This document shows positions 43,195-52,620 of a DNA stretch of 64,000 bases, piece after piece. The position numbers and the translations under genes were made by a program. Positions within the stretch are counted from its first letter, which is position 1. Every line of letters begins with the position of its first letter. This stretch comes from Methylomarinum sp. Ch1-1 (lineage in GTDB: Bacteria; Pseudomonadota; Gammaproteobacteria; Methylococcales; Methylomonadaceae): the NCBI RefSeq assembly GCF_030717995.2, contig NZ_CP157743.1:4242501-4306500 (forward strand), written 5' to 3'. A model generated the notes under the pieces. That model saw only the letters and a list, made by a program, of their open reading frames with translations, ran no database searches and was not told the origin of the DNA.

Positions 43195-46134
43195 TCAGCT
43201 AATATAACGATCATCGGGCGCGTAGTTATGCTTGGCCGCCTGCAGGTCTATGAATTGCTCGGTATGAGCGCATGAAAAATCGGCGCCCTTGCGGTAGTTC
43301 GAGCAGCCCCAGAATTGGCCATACGGGCCTTTTCTCTGACTCATCTTGCCGCCGCATTTCGGACACGCCGGTTCGACATAATCACAGCCTTTGTTTTCGC
43401 AGACCCTGAAACGGCCGTTTTCCTTTAAAGCGCCGCCGCAGCGCTGGCAGGCCGATTCGGTATGACTGCAAAGCGGATAACCGCTGCAAGCGAAAAAGTT
43501 GCCGTGCTTACCGTCCCTGGGCGCCATGTAACCGGTTTCGCATTCGCCGCAGACGATGTCGGCAATCTTGTGCTGAAATCCTTCGCCGCTAAATTCCTCG
43601 CTGTGAATGTCGTAGCGCTGATCGACTAGCTCACGAACAAAGTCGGAGGCCTTATTCGCGTCGCTGATCAAATAGACATGATGGCGAGCGCGGGTCAGCG
43701 CCACGTAGAACAAACGCCGCTCTTCCGCGTGGGCGAAGCTTTCCGCTTTCGGCAGCAACAGCTCTAACAACGGATGTGTGCTCTGCTCGGACGGAAAGCC
43801 GTGCCTGCCCTTTTCCAGTCCCAGCACGATGACATAATCCGCCTCCTTGCCTTTCGAGCCATGCACGGTCATGAACTGTAATTTCAGCTTGGCATACTGC
43901 CGCTGCAAAGCGGATAAATCCGGCTTCCTGAACTTGAAGCGGGCCAGAATCAACACGCTGGCATGCTCTTCGGCTTGGCTGTTGATTGCCGACAATGCGG
44001 CATTCAGACCGACCTGATCGTGCTGGGTCTTGATCAGCGAAACGGCGGCTTGTTCGATAATACGATGACTTAGGATCTGTTTATCGATTTGGGTCGGGTT
44101 TTGCATCACGAAGCGGGATGCAACCTCGCCGATCTTGTTATTGAATCTAAAAGTTTGATCCAGAACGCTGGTCGTCGTCGCGCCGAAATGCTCTTCGAAT
44201 TCCTTGGTGATGCTGACGTCGCTGCCGGTAAAGCGGTAAATCGATTGCCAGTCATCGCCGACGCAGAACAAGCCGTTATCCGGATTCTGGCTTAACAAGG
44301 CCTTGATCAACCTGGTCCGACTGGCCGAGATGTCCTGAAACTCATCGACCAGAATATAGCGATACGGCGAGCAGTAATGCGCGGCTTCGACGTATTCGAT
44401 CGCCCGGCCGATCATGTCGTCGAAATCGATGCTGTCGGTGTCCTTCAGATATTGCTGGTAGGCCTCGTATATCGGCTCGAACAAGAAGGCCGCCGCCTGC
44501 ATGCGCTCGCTGTCTTCATGTTGTCTGGCCAATGTCACCATGCCCTTGATGCTCTGGCAGGCGGCCTTGAACAAGGCCAGCATCTGCGCCAACAATTGCC
44601 CCAACGACGAAACCTGGCCCAACCGGTTCAGTTGATCCAGCAATTCATGGTTCGACAACGGCCGGAAGGTCACGCCCGCTGCTTTAAGCCGCTGTTGCAA
44701 AGCTTCGGTCAAAACGCCCTGCTGCTTCTGATAACTGTAGGTTTCGATCAGATGGGTTCGATGCTTCTGATGCAACTCCCGCTTCCACTCCATGCCATCC
44801 AGATACTTTTCCTGATCGATGAACGGCGGCGTTTGATTGTGTTCGTTGACGGCAAAATGCTCGATATAAATGCCGTATTCGGGTAGATAGAAATCGGGCT
44901 GATAAACGCGAAAATCCGGTCCCGAGGTATTCACCTGATAATTGGCCTCATACTGATAAGCGATGCCCTGACGATAGAGAAAATTGGCGATCTCGCATTC
45001 CTCATAACTTTTCACCAGTTCCCCTTGCAAGGTGCGAATATCGTTTTCCAGGATGTAGTCGTTGTATTCGCCCTGGCTATTGAAATGAAAAACGCTGCTA
45101 TACCGATAGCGAAATCTGACCACATAGTTCACGAAGCGGGATTGATAAAGCTCGTCCTTTAATAAACGCTGAAGCTGCTCATCGACAAAGCGGGCGCGTA
45201 GATGATCGTCCTCGGCCAGCGTGTTGATGGCTGACGCCTTGCCTTCGACTTGGGCGATGATGTGTTTGCCTAGACCGTGGAAGGTCTTCACCGTCAACGA
45301 ATCGATGCCGAGCTTGTCCTGGATGCGCTCTTCCATTTCATCGGCCGCCTTGCGGGCAAAGGCCAGCATCAGGATTTGTTCCGGCTGCGCTAAACCGGCG
45401 TTGAGCAAATAGCCGGCCCGGCCTATCATCGTGCTGGTCTTGCCGGTGCCGGCCCCGGCCAGCACCAGGTTATGCTGTTCATCGATCACGCAGGCCCGGC
45501 GCTGGTTGGGCGTCAGCGGCTTGCTTTCTATCTGATCGAAAAACTGCTGAAAAACCTCAAGCTGACGAGCGACATAGCTTTCGTTCACTTGCTCGATCAC
45601 CGCTAAACCGTGGTTCAACAATGGCCGGATCGATTGCAGCTGCTGCCCTGCCTCGCTCGGCAAAAAACGTTGCACATCCTTACGTTGTATGCCATCAGCC
45701 AAATCCTGATAGGTGTTCAGCCATTGTCTGGCTAGGCCCCGGCGTATATACCTCCGACCGGAAAGCAGTCCCCGCGCCTGCTCGGATGCGGCTTGGATTT
45801 GCGGCGCCAGGCCTTGATAAAAATCCCTGAGATAAGCGCGGTAAGTCTTATTTAACCCGACCAGAAAACGGCTCGACTGTTTTTTGTTGATTCCGCCGAT
45901 GCGGATGAGATCGCCGTTTTCCAGATGAATCTCTAACACATCCCAGAAATAACCCGGCTCTAGAGCGCCCCCGCGACCAATAGACAAGTGAGAGATCTTG
46001 TCTCTGGCATTGTCTCGGCCAAACAGCAATATGCCGTCATCGCTGATGGCGAATGACTGATAATCGCAATGCGCCGCAAACAATGCGGCCAGCCTGCCGA
46101 TTCGATAATTGAAGAGTATTTTTGATGATTCCAA
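43195..46134 (-). CDS. helD: Helicase IV (HelD)-type UvrD-family helicase with C-terminal zinc fingers
   Basis: The 979-residue protein has a HelD-like N-terminal region (about 1-210) and SF1A helicase motifs: Walker A LAGAGTGKTSTMIGRAGYLL, LAFARKAADEMEERI, ILVDEFQDISASRTRLI, GDDWQSIYRFTGSD, QFMTVHGSKGKEADYVIVL and FYVALTRARHHVYLI. Between motor domains is a nuclease-like insert (YQPDFYLPEYGIYIEHF...WKRELHQKHRTHLIETYSY), also found in HelD. From ~855 come several C4 zinc ribbons of topoisomerase type (CPKCGGKMSQRKGPYGQFWGC), absent in E. coli HelD. It translocates 3' to 5' on ssDNA. Confidence 0.9.
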   Translation of the reverse strand: MESSKILFNYRIGRLAALFAAHCDYQSFAISDDGILLFGRDNARDKISHLSIGRGGALEPGYFWDVLEIHLENGDLIRIGGINKKQSSRFLVGLNKTYRAYLRDFYQGLAPQIQAASEQARGLLSGRRYIRRGLARQWLNTYQDLADGIQRKDVQRFLPSEAGQQLQSIRPLLNHGLAVIEQVNESYVARQLEVFQQFFDQIESKPLTPNQRRACVIDEQHNLVLAGAGTGKTSTMIGRAGYLLNAGLAQPEQILMLAFARKAADEMEERIQDKLGIDSLTVKTFHGLGKHIIAQVEGKASAINTLAEDDHLRARFVDEQLQRLLKDELYQSRFVNYVVRFRYRYSSVFHFNSQGEYNDYILENDIRTLQGELVKSYEECEIANFLYRQGIAYQYEANYQVNTSGPDFRVYQPDFYLPEYGIYIEHFAVNEHNQTPPFIDQEKYLDGMEWKRELHQKHRTHLIETYSYQKQQGVLTEALQQRLKAAGVTFRPLSNHELLDQLNRLGQVSSLGQLLAQMLALFKAACQSIKGMVTLARQHEDSERMQAAAFLFEPIYEAYQQYLKDTDSIDFDDMIGRAIEYVEAAHYCSPYRYILVDEFQDISASRTRLIKALLSQNPDNGLFCVGDDWQSIYRFTGSDVSITKEFEEHFGATTTSVLDQTFRFNNKIGEVASRFVMQNPTQIDKQILSHRIIEQAAVSLIKTQHDQVGLNAALSAINSQAEEHASVLILARFKFRKPDLSALQRQYAKLKLQFMTVHGSKGKEADYVIVLGLEKGRHGFPSEQSTHPLLELLLPKAESFAHAEERRLFYVALTRARHHVYLISDANKASDFVRELVDQRYDIHSEEFSGEGFQHKIADIVCGECETGYMAPRDGKHGNFFACSGYPLCSHTESACQRCGGALKENGRFRVCENKGCDYVEPACPKCGGKMSQRKGPYGQFWGCSNYRKGADFSCAHTEQFIDLQAAKHNYAPDDRYIS

Positions 46135-46218
46135 AATCAGTCCATTGCCATGTTTTAAGCTAAAACGTGCCGCTCAGCCTAGTGCAAATAAATCGCGAAC
46201 AAAGTCTGCATATTCTGA

Positions 46219-46309
46219 GCAGACCGGAGTTTGTAACTCCGGCCTGAATCTTTCAATCCTATGCCAATAAAATCAAAACGTTCGGGGCGGGTTGAATAAC
46301 CCGCCCCGC
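46219..46309. repeat. Repeat family C (two-hairpin type), copy 1
   Basis: Two hairpins, CCGGAGTTTGTAACTCCGG and GGGCGGGTTGAATAACCCGC, are joined by a conserved ~45-base linker containing CTGAATCTTTCAA and AACGTTCGGGG. Copies occur at 52477-52570 and, inverted, 60512-60607. The rest of the gap (to 46566) is AT-rich with no gene. Confidence 0.75.
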
Positions 46310-46566
46310 GCAGATGGGTCAAGAATCCGCTAGCGCGGCAACGTAAAGCACTGATAACTACGCTGTCCTTACCGCCGGAGTTGTATTGTAAGAGAACTTC
46401 CTTAATTTTAAACTTTTTGTTTTTAATTATAAAAAATAACATTAGAATATTAGCTGTTATTAATTATATTAATCGGCGTAACTTGCAACACTTTTATCAG
46501 CCCGACAACATAACGAATAGCTAGGCGACGATTTGTTAGCGACTTGGCGCACGAATAAAGTCTTCG

Positions 46567-49500
46567 ATGATAAAATGCCGCCGAACAACGCAAGTCGATA
46601 TAAATAAAGTGTCCCATTCTTCAAAAACACGAAAGTCCACAAAACCTCAAACACATTCAATCCATAACGCGAAACATGCCGGCGGCAAGAAGCGCAAAAG
46701 TATTGCGGATATCTTTCATAACGAAGTCACCGCCTGGTTCATTCTGATCATCTCTTTGTGCATAACTGCCGCCGGTTGGCATATTGCCAATCATTATGTC
46801 CAGAAACGGGCCACGGAGCGTTTTTATTTTGAAGGCGAGGACGCCCGTCAACGCATACTCAAGCGTATGCTCGACTACGAGCAAGTTTTACGCGGCGGGG
46901 TCGCGCTTTTTCACACCTTGCAAAGAACCCCAACGCGAGAAGAATGGCATCGCTATGTGTCTTCTCTGGATATTCAAACCTACTTCCCCGGCATTCAGGG
47001 CATAGGGGTGACATTGATGCTGAAGCCTTCCGAATTACAGCCCCATATCGATGCAATTCGTCAGGAAGGTTTTTCAAACTATACGGTAAAACCGCAAGGC
47101 AAACGTGACAACTATAGCGCCATCGTTTATTTAGAACCTTTCGATTGGCGCAATCGACGAGCCTTCGGTTATGACATGTATTCCAATCCGATGCGTCGAG
47201 AGGCCATGGAGCGCGCCCGCGATACCGGCTTGCCTTCGCTATCCGGTCGGGTCACCTTGGTTCAAGAAACCAAGGACGATGTGCAAGCAGGATTTTTGGT
47301 TTACCTTCCCATATACCGCAAGGAAATGCCGCTAGATACCGTCGAACAGCGCCGCCAAGCATTAACGGGCTTCGTTTACAGCCCTTTCAGGATGAATGAT
47401 CTGATGAGCGGAATCCTCGGCACTGACACGCCTAATGTGGGCTTTGAGCTTTATGACGGCGTTTCCAGCCAAGATATGGCAACCCTGTTATATGACAGCG
47501 ATCCTGTTTGGGACAACCAGCAAGCGCCGGCTCATCAAATTCAGTCTCAAATTGAACTTCCCGGACGCACATGGACAGCCCGTTTCCATAGTCGTCCTGC
47601 ATTTACTGAAGCCATGTCCAGCAATCAACCGATATTAATCGCGATAGGCGGCTTAGTCGTCGACCTCTTGCTGTTTACCATTATTTGGTCGTTGGCCGGT
47701 GAACGCAGCCGGGTGCAAAGCAAGGCAGAAGCGATGACCGTGGATTTACGCAACCTCTCCCAACGCCTCGATTTGGCTCAGGAATCAGCCGGCATAGGTA
47801 CTTGGGACCTGGACCTGACCAACAATCATTTGCTCTGGGATGTTCGCATGTTCAAGCTTTACGGGATGTCTCCGGAAAACTTTACTCATAACCTGGATTG
47901 TTGGAGCAGTTGCCTCCACCCCAACGATTTTCCTCGTGTCGAATCCGAATTCAAGCGCTCCATTGCAACGGGTGAAAAATTCAAGTCCTCTTTTCGTATT
48001 TCTCTCGGCAATGGCGAGATTCGAGTGCTGGAAGCGCATGCGACATTATTGCAAGACAGCGGCGGCAAGCCCGTGCGCATGGTCGGCATCAACAGCGATA
48101 TCACCGAGCGCAGGCGCAACGAAGAAAAATTGATGCTGGCGGCCAACGTCTTTGAACATGCCCATGAAGGCATCATGATCACCGATGAAAATGAGCGCAT
48201 TATCGATGTCAACCCTACCTTTTGCGAATTAACCGGCTATAGCAAAAATGAAATAATCGGCGAGACGCCTCGCATGCTTCAGTCGGGACGACAAGAGAAA
48301 GCGTTTTATCAGCACATGTGGCAAGAAATCAAAACATCCGGTTTTTGGCAGGGGGAAATATGGAATAGACGAAAGAACGGCGAACTTTATGCCGAATTGC
48401 TCAGCATATCGACGATACGCGAGCTCGGCGAACAATCCTACCGCTATGTCGCCATTTTTTCCGACATCACCAAACTGAAGCATCAGCAAGAAAAGTTAAT
48501 TCGCTTGGCGCATTACGACGCCCTCACCCAATTACCCAACCGGGTGTTATTAGCCGACCATCTGAATAAGGCCATGGCGCAGGCTCGTCGCAGCGGTTTA
48601 GTGCTTGCAGTTTGTTATCTGGATCTCGATGGTTTCAAACCGGTTAACGATAATTATGGACATGATGTGGGCGACCAACTGCTCGTCAAAGTCGCCGAGC
48701 GTTTAAATGACCATATGCGGGCAAGCGACAGCGTCTCGCGTTTGGGCGGTGACGAATTTGTGCTGTTACTGAATAATCTTGAAGGCGTCGAAGAATGCGA
48801 CCATGCCTTGCAACGCTTGATGGAGCGCATGACCGCTACTTACCACGTGGACGACAAGCGGATTCTGGTATCCGCCAGTATCGGCGTTACGCTCTTCCCA
48901 TGGGATGATGTCGATGCCGATACCTTGCTGCGCCATGCAGATCAAGCGATGTACCGCGCCAAGGAAAACGGCCGCAACCGCTATCAAATATTCGACCCCG
49001 AGCGCGACCGCCAAGTCCGCGCTCATCGTGAAGCGCTGAACCGCATCGAACAAGCCTTGCAAAACCAAGAATTCGTGCTGTATTACCAACCCAAGGTCGA
49101 TATGCGCCGCGGCAAAGTGTTGGGCGCCGAGGCGTTGCTGCGTTGGCTTCATCCCGAACAAGGTCTTTTGCCGCCCGGTAAGTTTCTGCCGATCGCCGAA
49201 GAAAGCGATTTTTCGATTCAACTCGGCGAGTGGGTCTTAAACGAAGCTTTGCGTCAATTAACCCTCTGGAAGGAAAATGGGTTAAATACCACGGTCAGCG
49301 TCAACATCTCGGGACGCCATTTCCAGAAAGAGAATTTTGCCGAAAAATTAATGGCTTTATTGACTCGATATCCGTTGGTAAAACCATCGCAACTGGAACT
49401 GGAAGTCTTGGAGTCGTCGGCCCTGGAAGACATCGATTCGGTTTCCCAAGTGATATCGGCATGCCGCGCCATGGGCATACCGGTTGCAATCGATGATTTC

Positions 49501-50220
49501 GGCACCGGCTATTCTTCATTGACCTATTTGAAAAGATTGCCGGCGGACACGCTGAAAATCGACCAATCATTCATACGTAACATGCTGGTGGACATAGAAG
49601 ATTTGACTATCGTCGAAGGCATCATCGGTTTGAGCCATGCTTTTCGCCGTAAAGTCATTGCCGAGGGCATCGAAAGCGAAGAGCACGGCGTTTTTTTGCT
49701 GAGGCTTGGCTGCGAACTCGGCCAAGGTTACGGCATTGCCCGCCCGATGCCGGCCGAAGAATTTCCGCATTGGGCAAGCAACTATCATAATGTCTCCTCC
49801 TGGCAGCATACAGCCCAGTTTCACTGGTCTCGACAAGACTTCCCGCTGTTTACCGCCGAATTAATTTATCGACGCTGGATTAATGACTTAAGCGCAAGCA
49901 TCAATGCGGGTACGAAGCTGATACCGCCGCCTGAATTGGACAGTAAAAGATGCCGCTTCGGCCTTTGGTATTACAATGAAGGAAGCGCTCGTTACGGAAA
50001 CCTGCCCACCTTTAAAGCGTTGGAGCCGATCCATGAAAAGATTCATCGCCATGCCGCCTACCTCGTGGCATTGGAAAAGTCAGGACGTCCGAATTTAGTA
50101 AAAGAAGAATTAAAAAGACTCAACGCCATGCATCTCGACATCACAAAATCCCTTAGCAAGCTACAGATGGAATTTGCGGAAAAAGCCGACGCCCATTATA
50201 AAGCCTTAGAAAGGTCGTGA
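46567..50220 (+). CDS. CHASE-PAS-PAS-GGDEF-EAL protein with C-terminal CZB-like domain
   Basis: This 1217-residue membrane protein has TM1 (about 57-80), a periplasmic CHASE domain (about 85-330, with FPGIQGIGVTLML), TM2 (about 345-366), two PAS domains with their C-terminal motifs (about 390-650), GGDEF (SRLGGDEFVLLL, G725 region; degenerate site not needed), EAL (GAEALLRWLHPEQ at ~853, IDDFGTGYSSLTYLKRLP) and a C-terminal CZB-like domain (about 1090-1200). Both c-di-GMP cyclase and phosphodiesterase motifs look intact. In the CZB domain C1129, H1156 and H1160 are in place, but the first expected zinc histidine is Y1101. The start is uncertain; no strong ribosome-binding site. Confidence 0.92.
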   Translation: MIKCRRTTQVDINKVSHSSKTRKSTKPQTHSIHNAKHAGGKKRKSIADIFHNEVTAWFILIISLCITAAGWHIANHYVQKRATERFYFEGEDARQRILKRMLDYEQVLRGGVALFHTLQRTPTREEWHRYVSSLDIQTYFPGIQGIGVTLMLKPSELQPHIDAIRQEGFSNYTVKPQGKRDNYSAIVYLEPFDWRNRRAFGYDMYSNPMRREAMERARDTGLPSLSGRVTLVQETKDDVQAGFLVYLPIYRKEMPLDTVEQRRQALTGFVYSPFRMNDLMSGILGTDTPNVGFELYDGVSSQDMATLLYDSDPVWDNQQAPAHQIQSQIELPGRTWTARFHSRPAFTEAMSSNQPILIAIGGLVVDLLLFTIIWSLAGERSRVQSKAEAMTVDLRNLSQRLDLAQESAGIGTWDLDLTNNHLLWDVRMFKLYGMSPENFTHNLDCWSSCLHPNDFPRVESEFKRSIATGEKFKSSFRISLGNGEIRVLEAHATLLQDSGGKPVRMVGINSDITERRRNEEKLMLAANVFEHAHEGIMITDENERIIDVNPTFCELTGYSKNEIIGETPRMLQSGRQEKAFYQHMWQEIKTSGFWQGEIWNRRKNGELYAELLSISTIRELGEQSYRYVAIFSDITKLKHQQEKLIRLAHYDALTQLPNRVLLADHLNKAMAQARRSGLVLAVCYLDLDGFKPVNDNYGHDVGDQLLVKVAERLNDHMRASDSVSRLGGDEFVLLLNNLEGVEECDHALQRLMERMTATYHVDDKRILVSASIGVTLFPWDDVDADTLLRHADQAMYRAKENGRNRYQIFDPERDRQVRAHREALNRIEQALQNQEFVLYYQPKVDMRRGKVLGAEALLRWLHPEQGLLPPGKFLPIAEESDFSIQLGEWVLNEALRQLTLWKENGLNTTVSVNISGRHFQKENFAEKLMALLTRYPLVKPSQLELEVLESSALEDIDSVSQVISACRAMGIPVAIDDFGTGYSSLTYLKRLPADTLKIDQSFIRNMLVDIEDLTIVEGIIGLSHAFRRKVIAEGIESEEHGVFLLRLGCELGQGYGIARPMPAEEFPHWASNYHNVSSWQHTAQFHWSRQDFPLFTAELIYRRWINDLSASINAGTKLIPPPELDSKRCRFGLWYYNEGSARYGNLPTFKALEPIHEKIHRHAAYLVALEKSGRPNLVKEELKRLNAMHLDITKSLSKLQMEFAEKADAHYKALERS

Positions 50221-50347
50221 TCAGGCCCAGCAAACAAGCCTTAGCAATGGTCTATCAATGAAGACAACTCACCCGGATATTTCACAAAGCAAGAAGTTTT
50301 AAGCCCCATGCATTTGCATTAATATCGGATCAAGGGGAGGAAATATG

Positions 50348-50578
50348 CAGCAATTCCCATCAGTTTGAGCGTTTTAGCGGTGTTTAGGGCCAGGGGTGTG
50401 TCTGTCGAGGAACGAAGTTCACCCAGCACCTAAATTATCCTGGCATGTAAAATATAGTCCAGTAGCCATGGAATTTAGGTGCCGGGTAAACCCATCCTTG
50501 GGGGCTTGACGACGGCATCCCTGCCGTCGACATCCTAGTCAAACACACCCCAAGCCTTAAATAACCACAGTTCGGGAG
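50348..50578. mobile_element. MITE-like element family B, decayed copy with nested palindrome
   Basis: The left end CAGCAATTCCCA and inner arm (GGGGTGTGTCTGTCGAGGAA) match 62202-62435. The right side keeps ATCCTAGTCAAACACACCCC but the terminal repeat is diverged, and no target duplication is evident. The nested palindrome occupies 50418-50486. Confidence 0.7.
50418..50486. mobile_element. Nested palindromic element inside a family B copy
   Basis: Arms TTCACCCAGCACCTAAAT and ATTTAGGTGCCGGG, 69 bases, flanked on the right by TAAACCCATCC as in the uninterrupted copy at 9238-9403. Confidence 0.8.
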
Positions 50579-50735
50579 AAAAGAATCATATATTGCAAAG
50601 AGTTACCTGATTACCCATAAGTTTCCGCCAACTTTAAAGAATAATTATTAACTGCATTAAGCGTACTTGCTAAGATAGGTGAAAAACGAGCATTCGGTAA
50701 CTCGCTCTGCAAGACGCTGTAAATATATCCCTATA

Positions 50736-51005
50736 AGCTTGGGTTCGGCCTCCATGCCTCACACACTTGCAGATCAAGCCACCGAACACTCGCCAAGTAG
50801 CTGAGAGTTATAAGTAATCAAGAAGAGTTAAGACGGTATCAGGTATCTCTGGAAGAAGTGTGTGCGGCATGGAGGCCGCGCTCAAGCCTACATGGATGTA
50901 TTCACCCAGCACCTAAATTCCATAGGCTAATGGCTGCGATAAATCATCTTCGTTTATTTAGGTGCTGGGTTCACGGCGCCTTCTGGAATAGATATCTGAT
51001 ACAGG
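50736..51005. mobile_element. Palindromic repeat region with nested element
   Basis: An arm (AAGCTTGGGTTCGGCCTCCA... at about 50736-50770) is inversely repeated at about 50855-50890. The part 50836-51005 has its own inverted ends, GTATCAGGTATCTCTGG and its diverged inverse. It carries the nested TTCACCC palindrome at 50901-50969, here followed by TTCACGGCGCC. The nested insertion sits in the same sequence context as in family A copies, so this is a related element. With the family B copy it fills most of the 830-base gap after the GGDEF-EAL gene. Confidence 0.6.
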
Positions 51006-51068
51006 CTGGTTTGTTAACCCGAACTCAGGTTAAATATGTGTCCCGCCCCATTGTTTTGCATTTCTGCT

Positions 51069-51551
51069 TTATCCCTCTTCATCAATATCTACGGCGACCT
51101 CTTCATCATGCATGCTCCGCGCCCTGACGACGGCTTGATACAAGCGCACCAAATCAGCTTCCAGCACCGTGATCTCTTCAGAAGAATAATCATCGAACAA
51201 GCGATTGATATGCTGCAGATGCTCGGGGAAGGAGCTTTCATATAAAGTCTTGCCCGCTTCAGTCAAGCGTACAACCTGACTGCGGCCATCCTTCTTAGAA
51301 GCAGCGCGCTGAACCAATCCTTTATATTCCAACCGGCTGACGACGCCGGTCAGCGTCCCTTTGGTAATCAAGGTTTGTTCGCCTAGTTTTTTCGGAGTCA
51401 TGCCGGCGGTATTGCCTAATGTGATGATGACATCGTATTGCGGCAATGTCAGATCAAGCTTGTGAACATGACTGGCGGCATACGATAAAAAGGCTTGATG
51501 CGTACGTAATAGCTCGCGCAGCACCGATGGAAATGTTGATGGTTTAGTCAT
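51069..51551 (-). CDS. MarR family transcriptional regulator
   Basis: The ~160-residue protein has a winged-helix MarR domain: LDLTLPQYDVIITLGNTAG, TPKKLGEQTLITKGTLTGVVSRLE and the wing GLVQRAASKKDGRSQVVRLTEAG. The ATG at 51551 (MTKPSTF) is chosen; the longer frame begins with TTG. A perfect 14-base palindrome lies 20 bases upstream and an almost identical one lies before the divergent small exported protein gene, suggesting autoregulation and control of that neighbour. The ligand is unknown. Confidence 0.88.
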   Translation of the reverse strand: MTKPSTFPSVLRELLRTHQAFLSYAASHVHKLDLTLPQYDVIITLGNTAGMTPKKLGEQTLITKGTLTGVVSRLEYKGLVQRAASKKDGRSQVVRLTEAGKTLYESSFPEHLQHINRLFDDYSSEEITVLEADLVRLYQAVVRARSMHDEEVAVDIDEEG

Positions 51552-51570
51552 AGTGTCCGAATAAAACAAA

Positions 51571-51584
51571 GTTCTAATTAGAAC
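51571..51584. promoter_or_regulatory. Probable MarR operator at the marR promoter
   Basis: GTTCTAATTAGAAC is a perfect 14-base palindrome lying 20 bases upstream of the regulator's start codon, the size and symmetry of typical MarR sites. Confidence 0.7.
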
Positions 51585-51886
51585 GGGATCATAATCCCAA
51601 ACTGCAATAACCTCAAGTTTTATACCGTAATCGACGGCATCGCGTTAACTAAGCGACCCACCCGGTTTTGAGCCGATTTCATTTCCGGCTCGGGTCATTT
51701 CTTTCGGTTTCGGCAAGGCTTGCCGAAAAAACGAATGTCATCCGCTCTTCGTCCAAATCCCCGAAAAAGCTTCCCCTGATTTCTTAACGCATTGACTTAT
51801 AAGTATTTTATTATTTTATCACAGAGAAAAGCGACACTTTTTCCCAGCCCTGACAAGATATATTTAGTTCTTATAAGTACTTTTTT

Positions 51887-51900
51887 GTTCTAATTAGGAC
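51887..51900. promoter_or_regulatory. Probable MarR operator upstream of the small exported protein gene
   Basis: GTTCTAATTAGGAC differs by one base from the palindrome at the regulator's own promoter. It overlaps a candidate promoter (TTGTTC and TATGCTAGACT). A weaker match, GTTCTTATAAGTAC, lies at 51867-51880, so there may be a double site. Confidence 0.65.
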
Positions 51901-52012
51901 TACATATGCTAGACTTTAACCATACCTAGCGATCAACGCGGCTCTTTCTAAACCAAAGCAACTTTCATCGTCAGGTAGCAATACTTTGTTTTTCACTATG
52001 AGGTTTTCACCG

Positions 52013-52390
52013 ATGAACACATTCAACAAGATCCTGGCGACCGTCCTTTTTGCCCTCTTCTCGTCAAGCGCCTTTGCCGTGGCCAATCCGACCTATGGAG
52101 AAGTTTGGGCGGCTATCGACAATACGATCGCCAAAGTCGAAGAGGCTAAAAGCGCCCTGGAAAATGGCGCCGATAAAGAGGCGCTGATCGATATGGTCAC
52201 CGAGGCCCGCCAATTGCAGAAGGAGATCGCTAATAACGACCTGGATGTTAAACGCAACAGAGCCAGTGCAAAATTGAAAAAAGCGCGTAGCGCGATAAAA
52301 AGAGATAACCTGGAATCGGCTCAAGGATTGTTAGTGGATGCCTTAAACCGTTATCGGGAAATAAAACAGCTGTACGCGGCGTCCCACTAA
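52013..52390 (+). CDS. Small exported helical protein, SmbP-like layout
   Basis: From the ATG at 52013 (GAGG nine bases upstream; an upstream in-frame ATG at 51986 is less likely) the protein has ~125 residues with a signal peptide (about 1-22, ending AFA) and a mature helical hairpin of regularly spaced Ala/Lys/Glu: AAIDNTIAKVEEAKSALENG and AQGLLVDALNRYREIKQLY. The layout resembles small periplasmic four-helix proteins such as SmbP, but there are no histidine repeats. A similar protein is encoded at 57817-58176. It is divergent from the MarR gene and shares its operator sequence. Confidence 0.65.
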   Translation: MNTFNKILATVLFALFSSSAFAVANPTYGEVWAAIDNTIAKVEEAKSALENGADKEALIDMVTEARQLQKEIANNDLDVKRNRASAKLKKARSAIKRDNLESAQGLLVDALNRYREIKQLYAASH

Positions 52391-52476
52391 GGAAGTGTCG
52401 ATTAAAGCGGTAACATTAAGTCACCGGTTTGAGCGGGACGGGAGTTAACCCCGCCCAAAGAAGCACATAGCTTCAG

Positions 52477-52570
52477 CAGGCCGGGGTTTGTAACTCCGGC
52501 CTGAATCTTACAACCTTTTGCCAAGCAAAAAACCAAACGTTCGGGGCGAGTTAAATAACCCGTCCCGCCC
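52477..52570. repeat. Repeat family C, copy 2
   Basis: CCGGGGTTTGTAACTCCGG and a GGGGCGAGTTAAATAACCCG hairpin, same spacing and linker as the copy at 46219. Confidence 0.7.
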
Positions 52571-52620
52571 AGGCTTCTCCGCCAGTAACGAAGAAGCATA
52601 TAGCCGAGCTTTGACATGGA

